From CAZJNX01 sp964547415 (GTDB lineage Bacteria > Pseudomonadota > Alphaproteobacteria > Rhizobiales > Amorphaceae), in contig CAZJNX010000029.1 in the NCBI GenBank assembly GCA_964547415.1, positions 1 through 27,297 on the forward strand: a stretch of 27,297 bases of DNA. The letters are read 5' to 3'. The translations under genes were made by a program, and so were the position numbers. This document shows, piece by piece, positions 15,291 through 22,836 of this stretch (the first letter of the stretch is position 1; every line of letters begins with the position of its first letter). Below the pieces are notes generated by a model. That model saw only the letters and a program-made list of their open reading frames with translations, was not told where the DNA came from and ran no database searches.

Positions 15291-15697
15291 GGCGGACGGC
15301 AGGTTTCCGGCGGGCGCGTCGCTTCGCGATGGCGGAGGCGATCCGGACGGTGCGCCCGGATCGTCCGCGACGTGCGCCGGAAACGACGCTTCGGTCAAGA
15401 GACCGCCGCAATTGAAGCTTCAAGCCGCGTTTCAGCACGTTGGCGAACCTTGGATGATGGTGCTGCGGCCACGACGGGTGCGCGGCAGAAGACAGGTCGG
15501 GCCGTGCGGAACGTCAGCGGCGGTGGCGGGTGCGCCGGATCGTGCCTGTCCGGTGAATTGCCACTACCGGAAAGTACAGGGGGGCTCTCGTCCGTGCCCC
15601 GGGCCTCGCCGTGCGCTCGCGCCCGCGCGGGGGCGGACCATGGGAAGAGGACGGCGCCGGACGGGACGGTCCCGCCGGCTGACGGAGCCCTCGACCC
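15291..15697. other. Divergent control region of the polysaccharide cluster
   Basis: About 407 bp between the leftward acyltransferase and the rightward pyruvyltransferase gene, with no convincing ORF. It is slightly less GC-rich than its surroundings. Two symmetric elements stand out: the 12 bp palindrome TTGAAGCTTCAA at 15412-15423, and CCGGT...ACCGG with an 11 bp spacer at 15550-15570. I could not fit convincing -35/-10 pairs. It must hold the promoters of both operons. Confidence 0.55.
15412..15423. promoter_or_regulatory. Perfect palindrome, possible operator
   Basis: TTGAAGCTTCAA is a perfect 12 bp palindrome in the divergent spacer, 122 bp upstream of one operon and 275 bp upstream of the other. 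A regulator site is an inference from symmetry and place only. Confidence 0.3.
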
Positions 15698-16984
15698 ATG
15701 GACCTTCTGTTCGGCGCCGCGCCCGACACCGCCAACCAGGGCGTCACGGCGCTCTGCCACGCCCTCGTCCACGGCCTCGCCGCCCGCGGCATCGGGCCCG
15801 TCACCGTGGTCGACCACGGGCGGACGTTGCGGCGCGAACGCTGGGCGATCGGCTCCGGCGAGATCCCGGTCGAGCGCCTCGGCATCTCCGCGACGCGGCG
15901 GGTGTGGCGCGGCGACTGCCTGGCGACGGTGGCCCTCGCCACCCGCCTCGGCGGCGCGGGCAACCCCCGGGCCGAGGCGATCCGCACCGCCCGCACCGTG
16001 CTCGATGCCTCCGGCGGCGACAGCTTCACCGATCTTTACGGCCCCCGCCGGTTCGAGGCGATCACGCTGCCGAAGGAGCTCGCCGTCGCGGCTGGGCGGC
16101 GCCTCGTGCTCCTGCCCCAGACCATCGGCCCGTTCCGCGACGCCGCGCGCCGGCGCCGCGCCGCCCGCGTCCTGGCGGCGGCCGAGGCCGTCTTCACCCG
16201 CGACGGGCGCAGCCTGTCGGCGTTGAGGGAGCTTCTGGGCGGGGCCTTCGATCCCGCCCGCCACCGCGCCGGCATCGACATGGCCGTCCTCCTGCCGCCG
16301 CGCTCGCCGGCGGCCCTCCTGCCGCCCGAGGTCTCGGCGTGGCTCGCCGGCGCGCCCGGGCCCGTCGCGGGGCTCAACGTCTCCGGCCTCCTGTGGAACG
16401 AGGCGGCCGCCGCCCGCGCCCGTTTCGGCCTCGCCGCCGACTACCGGGCGACGGCCGAGGCGATCGCCCGCGCGATCCTCGCCGACGGCGATGCCCGCCT
16501 CCTCCTCGTTCCCCACGTCACGGTGGCCGAGGATCACCCGGAGGCGGACGCCCGCGCCTGCCGCGACCTCGCGGCGCGCCTTGCGGCGGACTTTCCGGGC
16601 CGGGTGCTCACCCTGCCGAACGGGCTCACGGCGGGCGAGCTCAAGTCGGTCATCGGCCGGCTCGACTGGTTCTGCGGCGCGCGGATGCATGCCACCATCG
16701 CGGCCCTGTCCTCCGCGGTGCCGGTGCTCGGTCTCGCCTACTCGGACAAGATCGAGGGGGTGTTCGAGGCGTGCGGCCTCACCGGCGCCGTCGCGGACCT
16801 GCGCGCCCTGACGGCGGCGGAGGTGGCGGAGGTCGCCGCCGACTCCATCGCGCTCCGGGCGGGTGCGGCGCGGCGGCTCGCGGCGGGCGCGCCCGCGCTT
16901 GCCGCCCGCGCCGAGGCGCAGATGGACACGATCGCCGCGATCGTCGCGGGCACGGCCGCCGGCGCCGTGGCGGCGGCCGCCTGA
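15698..16984 (+). CDS. Polysaccharide pyruvyltransferase family protein
   Basis: A 428-residue cytoplasmic protein of the PS_pyruv_trans family (WcaK/CsaB/ExoV type), which transfers pyruvate from phosphoenolpyruvate to form a ketal on a sugar. Signatures: NQGVTALCHAL near the N-terminus (the N-x-G-D/V-xA motif), DASGGDSFTDLYG, LLPQTIGPF with RRRRAARVLAAAEAVFTRDGRS, LLVPHVTVAEDHPEADAR, and the C-terminal WFCGARMHATIAALSSAVPVLGLAYSDK, whose R-x-H is the PEP-binding signature. ATG 15698 gives the family start. Some members have other roles, so pyruvylation is likely but not proven. It is first in the rightward operon; the flippase starts one base after its stop. Confidence 0.87.
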   Translation: MDLLFGAAPDTANQGVTALCHALVHGLAARGIGPVTVVDHGRTLRRERWAIGSGEIPVERLGISATRRVWRGDCLATVALATRLGGAGNPRAEAIRTARTVLDASGGDSFTDLYGPRRFEAITLPKELAVAAGRRLVLLPQTIGPFRDAARRRRAARVLAAAEAVFTRDGRSLSALRELLGGAFDPARHRAGIDMAVLLPPRSPAALLPPEVSAWLAGAPGPVAGLNVSGLLWNEAAAARARFGLAADYRATAEAIARAILADGDARLLLVPHVTVAEDHPEADARACRDLAARLAADFPGRVLTLPNGLTAGELKSVIGRLDWFCGARMHATIAALSSAVPVLGLAYSDKIEGVFEACGLTGAVADLRALTAAEVAEVAADSIALRAGAARRLAAGAPALAARAEAQMDTIAAIVAGTAAGAVAAAA

Positions 16985-16985
16985 C

Positions 16986-18239
16986 ATGGCCCGCTTCGCG
17001 CCCCTTGCCGCGACGGCCGCCGCCTGGGCGACGCCCCTCCTCGCGGAGGCGGCGGCGCTCGCGCGGAACGTGGTGCTCGCCCGCCTCCTCGGGCCGGAGG
17101 AGCTCGGCAAGCTCATGATGCTGGCCCTGACGCTGCGCCTCGTGGAGATGGTCTCGGACCTGTCCCTCGAGCGGCTCATGGCCCAGGCCGACGACGGGGG
17201 CGCCCTCGCCTTCCAGCGCCAGCTCCACGGGTTCGCCATCGTCCGGGGCCTCGTCCTCGGCGCGGCGGTCGTGGTCCTCGCCCTGCCGGTGGCCGTCCTC
17301 GCCGGGGACGGGATCGCGCCGATGGCCGTGGCGGCGCTCGCCGCCGGGCCGGTGCTGCGCGGCTTCGTCCACCTCGACCACCGCCGCCTCGAGCGGGGCT
17401 TCGACTACCGGGCGAGCCTCCTCGTGGAGGGGGGCGCGGCCCTCGTCATGCTGGCGGTGGCGCCGCTCGCCGCCCTCGCCATGGGCGACCACCGGGCGCT
17501 CCTGCCGGTGGTGGTGGCCCAGGGGCTGGCGCTGGTGGTCCTGTCCCGCCTCGTCGCGCGGCGTCGCTACCGGGTCGCGTTCTCGGCGGCGGCGGCGCGG
17601 CGGCTCGTGGCATTCGGCTGGCCGCTCCTCCTCAACGGGGCGCTCCTCTTCCTCATCGTGCAGGGGGACCGGCTGATCGCCGCCGCCTTCTACGACTGGG
17701 AGACGGTGGGCCGCTTCGCCGTCCTCGCCCAGCTCGCCATGCTGCCGGCGCTGGTGACGGGGCGGGCGGCGGCCGCCCTCCTCCTGCCGGCCTTCCGCCG
17801 GGCGCGGGCGTCGGGGACGCTTTCCGAGGCCGCCCGGCCCGCCTGCCTCGCCTACGGCGCGCTCGCGGCGGCCTTCCTGCCGGCCTTCGCCCTCCTCGCC
17901 CCGCCCGCGGTCGCCCTCGTCTACGGCGAGGCGTTCGCGCCCGAGCCGGCCCTCGCCCTCGCCCTCGGCGCGGCGGCGGCGATCCGGATCGCCCGCACGC
18001 CGCTGTCCCAGCTGGCGGTCGCCATGGGGCGGACGTCCCTTCCCGCCCGCGCCAACCTGCCGCGGGCCCTGTCCCTCGGCCTCGCCGCGGCCCTCGCCGC
18101 GGCCGGGGCCCCGATCGCCGCGGTGGCCGCCGCGGGCGCGTTGGGCGAGGCCCTCGCCGCCCTTGCCGCCGTCCGCCTGTCCGTCCGCGCCCTCGCACCG
18201 CCGGCCGCCCCGGCGCAGCTTTCCGGAGCCACGCCATGA
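16986..18239 (+). CDS. Wzx-like oligosaccharide flippase
   Basis: A 417-residue membrane protein of the polysaccharide-transport (MOP/MATE-like) superfamily with about 12 hydrophobic helices. LAEAAALARNVVLARLLGPEELG near the N-terminus is the family start, and FGWPLLLNGALLFLIVQGDRLIAAAFYDWETVGRFAVLAQLA is the characteristic mid-protein segment with a charged Asp-Arg pair. It should flip the undecaprenyl-linked repeat unit to the periplasm. ATG 16986 is one base after the pyruvyltransferase stop; a longer frame starts inside that gene and is not used. The end overlaps the FrhB-like gene as ATGA. Sequence beyond helix pattern and location is weakly informative, as usual for Wzx. Confidence 0.85.
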   Translation: MARFAPLAATAAAWATPLLAEAAALARNVVLARLLGPEELGKLMMLALTLRLVEMVSDLSLERLMAQADDGGALAFQRQLHGFAIVRGLVLGAAVVVLALPVAVLAGDGIAPMAVAALAAGPVLRGFVHLDHRRLERGFDYRASLLVEGGAALVMLAVAPLAALAMGDHRALLPVVVAQGLALVVLSRLVARRRYRVAFSAAAARRLVAFGWPLLLNGALLFLIVQGDRLIAAAFYDWETVGRFAVLAQLAMLPALVTGRAAAALLLPAFRRARASGTLSEAARPACLAYGALAAAFLPAFALLAPPAVALVYGEAFAPEPALALALGAAAAIRIARTPLSQLAVAMGRTSLPARANLPRALSLGLAAALAAAGAPIAAVAAAGALGEALAALAAVRLSVRALAPPAAPAQLSGATP

Positions 18240-19498
18240 CCGACCCCGTGACCCGCGCCGTCGCCCGCCGCGCCTGCACCGGCTGCGGCGCCTGCGCGGC
18301 CCTCGCCCCGGATGCGATCCGCATGGTGGACGTGCCGTCCGCCGGCCTGCGCCCGGTGGTGGCGCCGGGCCCGGCGGCGGCCGAGGCGGCCCGCCGCGTC
18401 GCCCCCGCCTGCGCGGGCGCGGCCACGGACCGGCGCGCCCTCGCCGCCCGGGACATGCTGGACGCCCGCTGGGGCCCGGTGCTGTCGGTGGTGGAAGGCC
18501 ACGCGGCGGACGCGGAGATCCGCTTCCGCGGCTCGTCCGGCGGCGCGGTCACGGCGCTCGCCCTCTACCTCCTCGAGCGGGAGGGCTTTACGGCCGTCTC
18601 CCACGTCGCCGCCGCCGACGACGACCCGCGGCGGAACGCGGCCGTCCTGTCCGCCGACCGGTCCGGGCTCCTGCGCGGCGCGGGCTCCCGCTACGCCCCG
18701 GCCGACGCCTGCGCCCGCCTCGGCGACATGGCGAGCGGCGAGGGCCGCTTCGCCTTCGTCGGCAAGCCGTGCGACGTCGCCGCCGCCAACGCCGCGAAGG
18801 CCGTGGCGCCGCGCCTTGCCGAGCGTCTCGGCGCCACCATCGCGATCTTCTGTGCCGGCGCGCCGGCGGCCTCGGGGACCGACGCGCTCCTTTCCCGCCT
18901 CGGCATGCCGCAGGGCGCGCGGCCGGTTTCCGTCTCGTACCGGGGACGCGGCTGGCCCGGGCCCATGGAGGCGCGCTGGGTCACCGCCGACGGGCGGGAG
19001 GAGACGAGCCGGCCCGCCAGCTACGGGGAAGGCTGGGGCGAGGTGCTCGAGGCCCACCGCCCCTGGCGCTGCCGCATCTGCACCGACCACACCGGCGCCT
19101 TCGCCGACATCTCGGTGGGCGACCCCTGGCACGCGCCCCCCGTCGGCGAGGCGGAGGCGGGGCGCAGCCTGATCGTCGCCCGCACGGAGCGGGGGCGGCG
19201 CATCGTCGAGGGGGCTCTGGCGGCGGGCTACCTCGTCGCCGCGCCGCGCCCCCGCGGCGTGCTCGACGACGCCCAGCCCAACCTCGTCGACGCCCACGCG
19301 AGCGCCTTCGGCCGCCGCCTCGCCATGCGCCTCGCCGGCCTCGCGGTCCCCGCCGAGCGCGGCTTTCCGGGCCTCGCCCTGTGGTGGCGGCACCTTTCCG
19401 CCCGTCGCCGCGTCCAGTCCGTGGCGGGCACCTTGCGGCGGATCGCCAGGCGTCGGCTGTGGCGGCCGGAGCGGGTGGTCCCGGGGGGTGCGGAATGA
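18236..19498 (+). CDS. FrhB-like iron-sulfur/flavin protein of polysaccharide clusters
   Basis: A 420-residue protein of the coenzyme F420 hydrogenase/dehydrogenase beta-subunit family. The N-terminus has CTGCGAC (C14, C17, C20), three cysteines of a ferredoxin 4Fe-4S motif, but the expected fourth (before Pro) is Ala24 in AALAPDAI. FRGSSGGAVTALALYLLE (about 99-116), AFVGKPCDVAA (with its conserved Cys), and WRCRICTDHTGAFADISVGDPW (C279, C282) are core family motifs. Proteins of this kind are frequent next to pyruvyltransferase-family genes in bacterial polysaccharide loci, where the reaction is not established; a redox step on a sugar is a guess. It is coupled on both sides by ATGA overlaps. 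Confidence 0.85.
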   Translation: MTDPVTRAVARRACTGCGACAALAPDAIRMVDVPSAGLRPVVAPGPAAAEAARRVAPACAGAATDRRALAARDMLDARWGPVLSVVEGHAADAEIRFRGSSGGAVTALALYLLEREGFTAVSHVAAADDDPRRNAAVLSADRSGLLRGAGSRYAPADACARLGDMASGEGRFAFVGKPCDVAAANAAKAVAPRLAERLGATIAIFCAGAPAASGTDALLSRLGMPQGARPVSVSYRGRGWPGPMEARWVTADGREETSRPASYGEGWGEVLEAHRPWRCRICTDHTGAFADISVGDPWHAPPVGEAEAGRSLIVARTERGRRIVEGALAAGYLVAAPRPRGVLDDAQPNLVDAHASAFGRRLAMRLAGLAVPAERGFPGLALWWRHLSARRRVQSVAGTLRRIARRRLWRPERVVPGGAE

Positions 19499-20538
19499 CC
19501 GGGCCGCGGCTGTCCGACGCCCTCGCCCGCGGGCGGGACAACAACTTCGACGCGGTACGCCTCGCGGCGGCCCTCGCGGTCGTGGCGAGCCACGCCTTTC
19601 CCCTCGCCCTCGGGCCGGGGGCGGCCGAGCCGCTCGAGCATCTCACCGGCCGTTCCCTCGGCGGCTGGGCGCTCCTCGTCTTCTTCTTCGTGTCGGGCCT
19701 CCTCGTCACCCGTTCGGCCCTGGCAAGGCGGCGCACGGTCGGCGCCTTCGCCCTCGCCCGGGCGGCGCGGATCCTCCCGGGCCTGTCGGTGGCGCTCCTC
19801 CTCGTCGCGCTCCTCGCGGTCTTCCTGTCGGACGGGATGACGACGCCGACGGACGCGGCCCTCTACGTGCTGCGCGGGCTCTCGCTCGTGTCCATCGAAT
19901 ACGTCCTGCCGGGCCTGTTCGCCGGCAACCCGATGGAGGACGTGGCCAACGGCTCCCTCTGGAGCCTCGTCTACGAGGCCCTCGCCTACGCGCTCTTGGT
20001 CCTCACCCTCGTCCTCGGCCGGGCGTGGCGCGCCGGTCTCGCCCTGTGCGGCGTCGCGCTCGCCGCCTATCTCTGCGCCGGGTGGTCCGACGCGGCGGCC
20101 TATCGCCTTGCCGTGTCCGCGCCGCTCCTCGCCGCCTTCGCGGCCGGCGCGGCCGCCGCGATCCTCGCCCGCCGGATCGTCCTCGACGGGCCGACCGGCC
20201 TCGCCCTCGTCGCGTTCGCCCTCGCCTGCGGCGACACGTGGCTCGCCTTCCCCGCCGCCCTCGCCGCCCTCGGCTACGCCACCCTTCTCCTCGCCTGCGC
20301 GACGCGGCCCCTCGCCCTCGGCGCGGACCTGTCCTATGGAATCTACCTCTACGGCTGGCCGACGGCCCAGCTCGTCCTGTGGTGGAAGGGCCCGCTGGAC
20401 CCGGTCGCCCTCGCCGCCGCCACGGCGATCGCGGTGCTGCCGGTCGCCGCCCTCAGCTGGTGGCTGGTGGAGCGGCCCGCCCTCGCCCGTCTCGCTCCGA
20501 GCGGCGCCTGCCGCCCGTCCTGCCCGGTGACCGCGTGA
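19495..20538 (+). CDS. Acyltransferase-3 family (OafA-like) membrane protein
   Basis: A 347-residue integral-membrane O-acyltransferase, the second of the cluster. NNFDAVRLAAALAVVASHAFPLALG carries the family start and catalytic His. WALLVFFFVSGLLVTRSALARRRTVGAFALARAARILPGL is the FFxxSGFxxxxS-R-x-x-RI/LP signature. NGSLWSLVYEALAYALLV and LGADLSYGIYLYGWPTAQL complete the pattern, with helices through the end. It probably adds O-acetyl or a related group to a sugar. It overlaps the FrhB-like gene by ATGA at 19495 and the polymerase gene by one base (TGATG) at 20538, so it is translated as part of the rightward operon. Confidence 0.9.
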   Translation: MTGPRLSDALARGRDNNFDAVRLAAALAVVASHAFPLALGPGAAEPLEHLTGRSLGGWALLVFFFVSGLLVTRSALARRRTVGAFALARAARILPGLSVALLLVALLAVFLSDGMTTPTDAALYVLRGLSLVSIEYVLPGLFAGNPMEDVANGSLWSLVYEALAYALLVLTLVLGRAWRAGLALCGVALAAYLCAGWSDAAAYRLAVSAPLLAAFAAGAAAAILARRIVLDGPTGLALVAFALACGDTWLAFPAALAALGYATLLLACATRPLALGADLSYGIYLYGWPTAQLVLWWKGPLDPVALAAATAIAVLPVAALSWWLVERPALARLAPSGACRPSCPVTA

Positions 20539-21875
20539 TGGCCGCCCGCGCACCGTCCCGGCCGGACGCGGCGGCGGACGGGCGCGTCGCCCTCCCGGTC
20601 GTCCTGTTCTTCCTCGGCGTCCTGCTCCCGCCGGAGCTGTCGGTGAACGCGGGCGCCATGCGGCTGTCGGGCTACCGGGTGGTGCTGCTCCTCCTCACCG
20701 TCCCGGCGATCGCCATGCTCCTGTCGGGCAGGCGCGGGCGGGTGAACGTCTTCGACGGCCTCGTCATCGCCCACGGGCTGTGGGCCATCCTGGCGCTCGT
20801 CATGTGGGGCGGCGTCGCCCAGGGGATCGAGTCGGGCGGGATCTACTTCGTGGAATGCGTCGGCGCCTACATGCTCGGGCGCCTGTTCGTGCGCTCGGAG
20901 GCGGACATGCGCGCCTTCGCCCGCTTCTTCGTAGCGATCGTGCTCGCCATGCTCGTGTTCACGCTGCCGGAGGCGCTGACGGGCGTCCACATCATCCGCG
21001 ACACGGCGGCGGCGGTGCTCGGCGGGCCGGGCGCGCCCTACATCGACCCGCGCATGGGGCTCGAGCGGGCGTTCGGCCCGTTCGACCATCCGATCCTCTA
21101 CGGGGTGTTCTCCGCCTCCGCCTTCTCCCTCGCCTACTACGTGGTGGCCGAGCGCAAGCCCTTCACCGGGCGGGGCCTGTTCACGTGCGGCGGCGTCGTC
21201 ACGGCGACGTTCATCTCCGCCTCGGGCGGGCCCTACACCGCGCTTGCGAGCCAGCTCGCCGTCGCGGGGTGGGAGCGGGTGACGAAGGGCATCAAGGGCC
21301 GCTGGCTGATGCTGATCGGCCTCGTGATCGCGCTCTACGTCGCCATCGACATCCTGTCGAACCGCTCGCCGGTCCACGTCTTCGTCTCCTACCTCACGTT
21401 CTCGGCCCACAGTGCCTACAACCGGATCAACATCTTCCACTACGGCAGCCAGGAGGTTGTCGAGAACCCGATCTTCGGGATCGGCCTCGGCGACTGGGAG
21501 CGGCCGGGGTGGATGAGCGACAGCGTCGACAACTTCTGGCTGCTGATCGCCATGCGTTACGGCCTGCCGGCGTGGTTCTTCCTCGTCGCGTGCGTCGTCG
21601 GGCTCGTGCTGGCGGCAGCCTCGCGCAAGCGTCTGCCCCTAAGCTGGAAGAACGCGCGGCACGGCTGGGCCTTCACCATGTTCGGTCTTTCGGTCGTGGC
21701 CTGTACGGTGCATCTTTGGAACGCGCTGTTCGTCCTGTTCATGTTTCTCCTCGGTTCCGGCGTCTTCCTCGTGGATACCGACCCGCCGAAGCCGGCCCAC
21801 GCCGACCGTCCGCCCGCCCCGCCGAACGGGGCCCGTCCAGCCGCCCGCTCCGCCCCCGTGCAGCGCCTCTTCTGA
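20538..21875 (+). CDS. Wzy/O-antigen ligase-like polysaccharide polymerase
   Basis: A 445-residue membrane protein with about 10-11 helices, of the O-antigen ligase/polymerase type (Wzy_C-like). The large extracytoplasmic segment around SAHSAYNRINIFHYGSQEVV continues into ENPIFGIGLGDWERPGW and DNFWLLIAMRYGLPAWFFL. This matches the R-x3 loop, the NPxxGxG motif and the N-x-W-L-x3-xYG motif of this superfamily. In this context polymerisation of flipped repeat units is more likely than ligation to lipid A, since no lipid A gene is near. The tail (about 410-445) is Pro/Ala-rich and unconserved. ATG 20538 shares one base with the previous stop. GT2 follows after four bases. Confidence 0.87.
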   Translation: MAARAPSRPDAAADGRVALPVVLFFLGVLLPPELSVNAGAMRLSGYRVVLLLLTVPAIAMLLSGRRGRVNVFDGLVIAHGLWAILALVMWGGVAQGIESGGIYFVECVGAYMLGRLFVRSEADMRAFARFFVAIVLAMLVFTLPEALTGVHIIRDTAAAVLGGPGAPYIDPRMGLERAFGPFDHPILYGVFSASAFSLAYYVVAERKPFTGRGLFTCGGVVTATFISASGGPYTALASQLAVAGWERVTKGIKGRWLMLIGLVIALYVAIDILSNRSPVHVFVSYLTFSAHSAYNRINIFHYGSQEVVENPIFGIGLGDWERPGWMSDSVDNFWLLIAMRYGLPAWFFLVACVVGLVLAAASRKRLPLSWKNARHGWAFTMFGLSVVACTVHLWNALFVLFMFLLGSGVFLVDTDPPKPAHADRPPAPPNGARPAARSAPVQRLF

Positions 21876-21879
21876 TGGG

Positions 21880-22836
21880 ATGGCCCACACCATGCGCCCC
21901 GCCCCCGACCTCACCGTCATCATCGTGAGCTGGAACACCCGCGAGATGACGCGGGACTGTCTCCTCACCGTGCGCGCGGGCCTCGCCGGCCTCGCGGGCG
22001 AGGTGATCGTCGTCGACAACGCCTCGGACGACGGGTCGGCCGAGATGGTCGCCGTCGCCTTCCCGGAGGTCCGCCTCGTGCGCAACGGCGAGAACCGCGG
22101 CTTCGCCGCCGCCAACAACCAGGCGCTCGCCCTCGCGCGGGGGGAGGTCGTGCTCCTCCTCAATTCCGACACCCTCGTCCACGGGACCGTCCTTGCCGAC
22201 GCGGTCGCCTGGCTGCGCCGCCATCCGGATGTCGCCGTCGTCGGTCCCCGCATCCTCAACCGCGACGGGACGGTGCAGGAGAGCGCCACCGGCTTTCCCG
22301 GCCTCCTCGACCTCCTGGTCATGACCGCCGGGCTCGACCGGCTGGGCCTGCCGGGCGTGTTCGACCGCTACCGCCGCCGCCGCGCCGACCCGGCGGCCGT
22401 CTCGGACGTGGCGGTGGTCTCGGGCTGCGCCATGTTCGTCCGCCGCGCGGCGATCGAGCGGGTCGGCCCCCTCGACGAGGCCTTCTTCTTCTACGGGGAG
22501 GAGACGGACTGGTGCCGCCGCTTCGCCCGGGCGGGCCACCGCGTCGTCTACGCGCCGGTGGGCGAGATCACCCATTTCGGGGGCGGGGCCGTGCGCCGGC
22601 TCGACCACCGGCGAGACGTCCTCCTCACCGAAGCGACCGTGCGGCTCCACGCCAAGCACGGTGGCCCGGCGGCCGCCGCGGCCTGCCGGGCGATCCTCGC
22701 CCTGTTCAACGGCAGCCGCGCCGCCTTCTGGAGCCTGTGCGCCCTCGCCCGGCCGGCCGGGCGGGCCGCTGGCCGCGCCCGCCACTTCCGCCGCGTGTGC
22801 CGCGACACCCTCGTTCCGAGGGGAGCCCGGTCGTGA
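21880..22836 (+). CDS. GT2-family glycosyltransferase (rhamnosyltransferase-like)
   Basis: A 318-residue GT-A fold enzyme. LTVIIVSWNTREMTRDCL, GEVIVVDNASDDGSAEMV, RNGENRGFAAANNQAL and EVVLLLNSDTLV (nucleotide/metal site) form the N-terminal half. AVVSGCAMFVRRAAIERVGPLDEAFFFYGEETDWCRRFARAGHRV is the acceptor-side block, with the ED-W-x-x-R motif typical of WbbL-like rhamnosyltransferases. The actual donor is not proven. ATG 21880 is four bases after the polymerase stop; an internal ATG at 21892 (MRPAPDL) is an alternative. The TGA overlaps the next gene's GTG as GTGA. Confidence 0.92.
   Translation: MAHTMRPAPDLTVIIVSWNTREMTRDCLLTVRAGLAGLAGEVIVVDNASDDGSAEMVAVAFPEVRLVRNGENRGFAAANNQALALARGEVVLLLNSDTLVHGTVLADAVAWLRRHPDVAVVGPRILNRDGTVQESATGFPGLLDLLVMTAGLDRLGLPGVFDRYRRRRADPAAVSDVAVVSGCAMFVRRAAIERVGPLDEAFFFYGEETDWCRRFARAGHRVVYAPVGEITHFGGGAVRRLDHRRDVLLTEATVRLHAKHGGPAAAAACRAILALFNGSRAAFWSLCALARPAGRAAGRARHFRRVCRDTLVPRGARS

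Noticed and set aside
19488..21875. A 795-codon plus-strand frame over the acyltransferase and polymerase genes
   Set aside because: The first part is an Arg/Pro-rich shadow of the acyltransferase. Only the C-terminal part from 20538 is the true polymerase.
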